Below, in pieces: positions 61,399-64,000 of a stretch of 64,000 nt of DNA. Position numbers and translations under genes: made by a program. Numbering within the stretch: the stretch's first letter is position 1; every line of letters begins with the position of its first letter. The notes beneath the pieces were generated by a model, which saw only the letters and a program-made list of their open reading frames with translations, did not search any database and had not been told where the DNA came from. The DNA lies in assembly GCA_963693365.1 (NCBI GenBank), contig CAVNZM010000006.1, positions 7,812,001-7,876,000 of the forward strand, read 5' to 3'. This stretch comes from Amoebidium appalachense (lineage: Eukaryota; Ichthyosporea).

Positions 61399-62138
61399 AT
61401 GTGTATGTGTGTGTGTGTGTGTGTGCGTGTGTGTGCGTGCTTGTCCACACATGCACACACAATACACACACCACATGAATTCCCTAGCCCCCCTCCCCCC
61501 TCCCCCCTCCCCCCTCCCCTCTACCTCAACGGCCACTCTTCCCCTCTGCCAATGGCTTAGCCTTTCACCCATCCTTGGCCCCCCCCCCCCCCCCCCCTCC
61601 CCCCCCCCCCCCCCCCCCCCCCCCTTCCCCTCCTCCTCTTTTATAAACTAATACATGCAGATGGGAAGCCTAAAGGTGTAACTATCTATATCTATATAAA
61701 ATCAACAAAAGTCCAAAGTGTTAATGATGCAGATGCGCAAGAGAGTTTATGTATGCCTTCAATCACTATATGATATGTTATATAATTTTACTTTCTAATA
61801 TATATATATATATATAGACCATTCCACGCGGTCAATAGCCACGTATGCGATGTTCGATCCTGGCGCCGGCGACTCCTGGTCTCCATAAACATAGGTCCAT
61901 TCTTTGTAAACACAATTCTAGATATACGATACATTTGCACAGTGACAGTCTATGTATACAAATAATCTAGTATAATATAAATATTGATAATAATGTCTAA
62001 ATAATTATTCATTATATTCCATGCAGATGCGCAGTCTCTCAGTAGCCACGGATGAAATGTTTGATATTGGTGAGGCCGGGCTGATTGAACACATGAACCT
62101 GGACGGAAGGCGTCTGGCTGACTTGCTCACCAGTGTTA

Positions 62139-62177
<39 letters not shown>

Positions 62178-62438
62178 CCCCCCCTCCTCCCCGCCCCAAC
62201 CAAAAAAGTTACAAAATACAAAACTAGATATCCCCCCCCCCCCCCCCCTGCCTTACCCCTCCCCCCTCCCCTCCCCCCTTCGGCCAACCTAAAAACTCAC
62301 AATGCAAAATCAGATATCTCCCCACCCCCCTCCCGGCCGAAAAAAAGAGAGCAAAAAATAAAAAAGCGAGCAGGGTGCAGACACAAATTTGTGATTTGAC
62401 TAAACATTCTCGAACGTCCACTTTAGGGAGCCAAGCCA

Positions 62439-62484
<46 letters not shown>

Positions 62485-62753
62485 GTAATTCTGAACCATA
62501 CTAACCATGCTGTAGAGCAATGTCATCCTCAATTAAACGTACATACTTCTCCATTTGGAGAGGTTTTTATTTAATCAATTTTAACCAGTTTTTTTCATTG
62601 GCTACAGAGCTAGCGCAGCACTGCAAGTACTTCCGCAAGCACGTGCAATATGCCATGTCCATATGCCTAAATAAGGCAATTTGGAAATGGGTCAAGACAT
62701 ACCCCCACGAGTTCTTTGGCCTCTACAAGGCCGGCCGAAGACTTTCAGGCATC

Positions 62754-62806
<53 letters not shown>

Positions 62807-63088
62807 CCACAAACAACACAAACACAGCAGACACAGACATACACATATACACAAGCAAGCATACACATGTACTAATAAAGCACGTACATACATGGCGCAC
62901 ATACACACGAGTAGAGTAGAGAGTTGCACGTAGAGAATTTAAGGGGGGGCCGGAGGGCAAGCTTATGCCTTTCCTGTTGCTTTTTTGTCTTTTTCGTTTT
63001 ACTGCAATGCCTGCTTTCCTGAGCGAGCCCCCCCCCCCCCCCCCCTCCATCTCTCCCCCCCTTTCCGAGCGGTGTTTCCGGATGCCCC

Positions 63089-63120
<32 letters not shown>

Positions 63121-63189
63121 CCCCCCCCCGTTTTAAAAAAAAAAAATTGTATATTTTAAATCTTTGATTCTGTTCTTCATTGCATATGC

Positions 63190-63237
<48 letters not shown>

Positions 63238-63360
63238 CCACTGCGCGCACCTCACTCACTCCCTGGCTCATGGTTCGTACGTGCAGGGGGTGCCGAGACG
63301 CTCTACCTGCTCTTCGACAATCTTGCAGAGACAAACAAAAAGAGACAACACTTTTGGCCG
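54084..63360 (+). CDS. NF1: Neurofibromin (NF1-like Ras GTPase-activating protein), N-terminal part, 9 exons
   Basis: Exons: ~54084-54182, 55825-55971, 57457-57558, 58210-58251, 59664-59741, 61210-61320, 62027-62132, 62608-62748, 63287-63360. All joins are in phase (~300 aa), and the gene continues beyond 64000. Matches to the N-terminal region of animal neurofibromin, in order: 'LEHTYKTV' and 'ESVATYLISTCYSCIV' (helical segments); 'FFNYQLVWERVTTKMRSL', where animals have 'FNAVFSRISTRLQEL'; 'IEHMNLDGRRLADLL' for 'LQYINVDCAKLKRLL'; 'AIWKWVKTYPHEFFGLYK' for 'AFWNWVENYPDEFTKLYQ'; and 'LAETNKKRQHFWP' for 'FAESTKRKAAVWP'. The RasGAP domain lies outside the window. Neurofibromin switches off Ras at the membrane. 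The start codon is not found. One intron appears to use a GC donor (62749). Confidence 0.87.
54190..54500. repeat. C-tract starting at a donor
   Basis: About 300 bases of C-rich DNA begin nine bases after donor 54183. Confidence 0.9.
54720..55045. repeat. (GGT)n, G-tracts and C run
   Basis: (GGT)n at 54722-54800, G-rich to 54890, then G-rich 54960-54990 and a C run at 55020-55045. Confidence 0.85.
55200..55824 (+). repeat. Degenerate minisatellite leading to a 3' splice site
   Basis: Loose copies of a 'gagatttccatcctaac' theme (units ~35-45 bases, strongly diverged) occupy 55400-55780. The intron then ends 'tctattccag' at exon 55825. Confidence 0.5.
55948..57212 (+). repeat. Eight tandem copies of an exon end plus 5' splice site
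   Basis: The true exon end reads CTGTTAAAGGGCACATATGC then AAAG, followed by gtggggctatgtttctttaa. Diverged copies lie at ~56056, 56209, 56398, 56600, 56760, 56932 and 57180, each with a version of 'ttaaaggg..cctatgcaaag' and most followed by 'tatgtttctttaag'. They are spaced 115-250 bases apart, with T- and G-homopolymers between them. The copy at 56056 keeps the frame (CTGTTAAAGGGCACCTATGC) and a GT donor. Confidence 0.9.
57250..57456 (+). repeat. Minisatellite whose last unit is the 3' splice site
   Basis: Four to five units of ~45-50 bases contain 'ataaccttccataaatggtt' and 'atccaaatatggt'. The last unit is changed to 'ataaccttccatgaatggca' followed by g, the acceptor of exon 57457. Confidence 0.92.
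57705..58020. repeat. (CA)n and C-tracts
   Basis: Imperfect CA/CG at 57705-57800, pure (CA)n at 57803-57855, more CA to 57905, then C-rich DNA at 57949-58018. Confidence 0.9.
58257..58965. repeat. C/A runs and C-tracts after a donor
   Basis: Donor 58252 is followed after five bases by a C run and an A run (58257-58315). A similar C-then-A pair lies at 58497-58548. C-rich DNA lies at 58760-58828 and 58863-58950. Confidence 0.9.
59100..59582. repeat. (GA)n - (AGGG)n - (GA)n array
   Basis: Pure (GA)n (59171-59252), an almost perfect (AGGG)n of ~69 units (59253-59530) with a single three-base deletion near 59369, then pure (GA)n (59530-59582). The symmetry suggests that the tetranucleotide arose inside a GA array. 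Confidence 0.95.
59746..60190. repeat. C-tracts flanking an R2-like fragment
   Basis: C runs at 59748-59781 (starting seven bases after donor 59742) and 60120-60188 flank 330 bases of unique DNA that holds a 'ctgatgatgggctctg' block similar to family R2. Confidence 0.75.
60290..61209 (+). repeat. 30-bp minisatellite, ~29 units, ending in the 3' splice site
   Basis: Units read 'tttatcattaatctcatact' plus 'cccatattag', each ending in TAG. Two near-identical interruptions of 'cttctctctcttatctctac' type at ~60780 and ~61045 show a higher-order duplication of ~265 bases. The last unit reads 'catacttccataatag' and is the acceptor of exon 61210. Confidence 0.95.
61321..61626. repeat. (GT)n and C-tracts after a donor
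   Basis: The donor gtgagtgtgtgt leads directly into (GT)n to ~61440. C-rich DNA at 61488-61520 and a C run at 61579-61625 follow. (TA)n lies at 61798-61816. Confidence 0.9.
62138..62483. repeat. C-tracts and poly-T
   Basis: A C run starts five bases after donor 62133 (62139-62174). Further C-tracts lie at 62231-62278, and a ~41-base T run at 62443-62483. Confidence 0.9.
62752..63240. repeat. C/A run after a GC donor and C-tracts
   Basis: C run plus A run at 62752-62805, C-tracts at 63028-63060 and 63085-63129, and a ~45-base C run at 63193-63234. Confidence 0.9.
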
Positions 63361-63627
63361 GTATGCCCCATATATTTACCTCCTTCTTTCTTTTCTTCCC
63401 TCTTTCTTTTTTTTTGATCCCTTTCTTTTTTTCTCCCCATGTATTTGCAAGGTTGCCCGCGTGGAAAGGAATAAAGGAAACAAAGCAAACAAAAAACTAA
63501 AAAGAATGAATTGGGAACTACGCATGAGAGGTTAAGGAGTTGAAAGTTTAACCTGTTCCTTTTATGAATGCACACCAACCCCTCTGATGATGGGCTCTGC
63601 GCAGCGTCTTCTGTCTGCTTCTACTTT

Positions 63628-63660
<33 letters not shown>

Positions 63661-63948
63661 CCCCTCCTCCCTCCCCTGCGACATGTTTTTGTTCTTGTGA
63701 TGTTTTGAGATCCGTCTTTGCTGCCATGTTCTGCTTACCCCGTCTGAGTTGGAGCGTCGTATATACGCGGGCTAAGGGGTCGAAACTCAGACGCAATTGA
63801 TGACTTGGGCCCTCCCTGAGGATGGGCTCTGCTTATGACGCATACTGTGCGCATGGCTGATGCTGCATACTTGAATGTTTGCCTTTGCATGTGTCCTGCA
63901 TCATGCTTCTCATCGTCTATGCGTACTTCGTACTGTGTTCCGCATTCA

Positions 63949-63988
<40 letters not shown>

Positions 63989-64000
63989 CCCTCTCCACCT
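63361..64000 (+). repeat. Intron start with repeat family R2, copy 2
   Basis: The intron after donor 63361 holds unique T-rich DNA and a T run (63628-63660). From ~63775 it holds the R2 repeat: 'gtcgaaactcag', 'gatgacttgggccc', 'cctgaggatgggctctgctt', 'gcatact', 'tacttcgtact' and 'gcattcaaac', then a C run to the window end. A second 'ctgatgatgggctctg' lies at 63583. No further neurofibromin exon is seen. Confidence 0.7.

Noticed and set aside
63457-63535. Exon encoding VARVERNKGNKANKK... after 'tatttgcaag'
   Set aside because: Lys/Asn-rich low complexity, and it does not resemble the 'LQ..LL.LCP' segment expected next in neurofibromin.

Overview
The window is nuclear DNA of an intron-dense eukaryote. 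Almost every gene is cut into exons of 27-260 bases with GT-AG borders, and the introns are filled with microsatellites (CA/GT, GA/CT, AGGG), very long C and G homopolymers, and minisatellites. Organism (inference): a neurofibromin homologue, a probable condensin II kleisin, an F-box/LRR protein and an ankyrin protein, together with a LINE and a Penelope-like reverse transcriptase, suggest an opisthokont or another amorphean lineage. The divergence of the neurofibromin and the small exons would suit a unicellular relative of animals better than a vertebrate. I cannot name the species.

Layout. 1-1410: dispersed repeat DR1 copy A. 1591-3336 (-): LINE reverse transcriptase ORF. 4312-5765 (+): short spliced gene of unknown function, perhaps the 5' part of the next gene. 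5929-25727 (+): a 23-exon gene whose C-terminus resembles condensin II subunit H2. 26811-32744 (-): 8-exon F-box/leucine-rich-repeat gene, tail to tail with the preceding gene. 33422-42560 (+): 10-exon ankyrin-repeat gene, head to head with the F-box gene across 677 bp; one intron holds a foldback MITE. 42561-49991: gene-poor, with a decayed Penelope-like RT at 47262-48305 (-) and several repeat fragments. 49992-50270 (-): single-exon gene for a small secreted Ala/Thr/His-rich protein. 52855-53620: DR1 copy B. 54084-63360 (+): N-terminal part of a neurofibromin (NF1-like) gene, running out of the window.

Exon calls were made by hand by requiring AG acceptors, GT donors and matching codon phase at each junction. 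The long phase-consistent chains are the main support for the models. Nearly all of the longest uninterrupted reading frames (Cys-Val, Thr-His, Pro, Gly, Arg-Glu, Ser-Leu) are translated microsatellites and are not listed as genes.

Most unusual observation: several introns look as if they grew by tandem duplication of their own splice junctions. In the neurofibromin intron 55972-57456, the exon-end/donor region is repeated about eight times at the 5' side, and a different repeat, whose last unit is the acceptor, fills the 3' side. Related patterns occur in at least six other introns of three or four genes on both strands. A second recurring pattern is a long sense-strand C-tract starting within about 5-35 bases of many donor sites.
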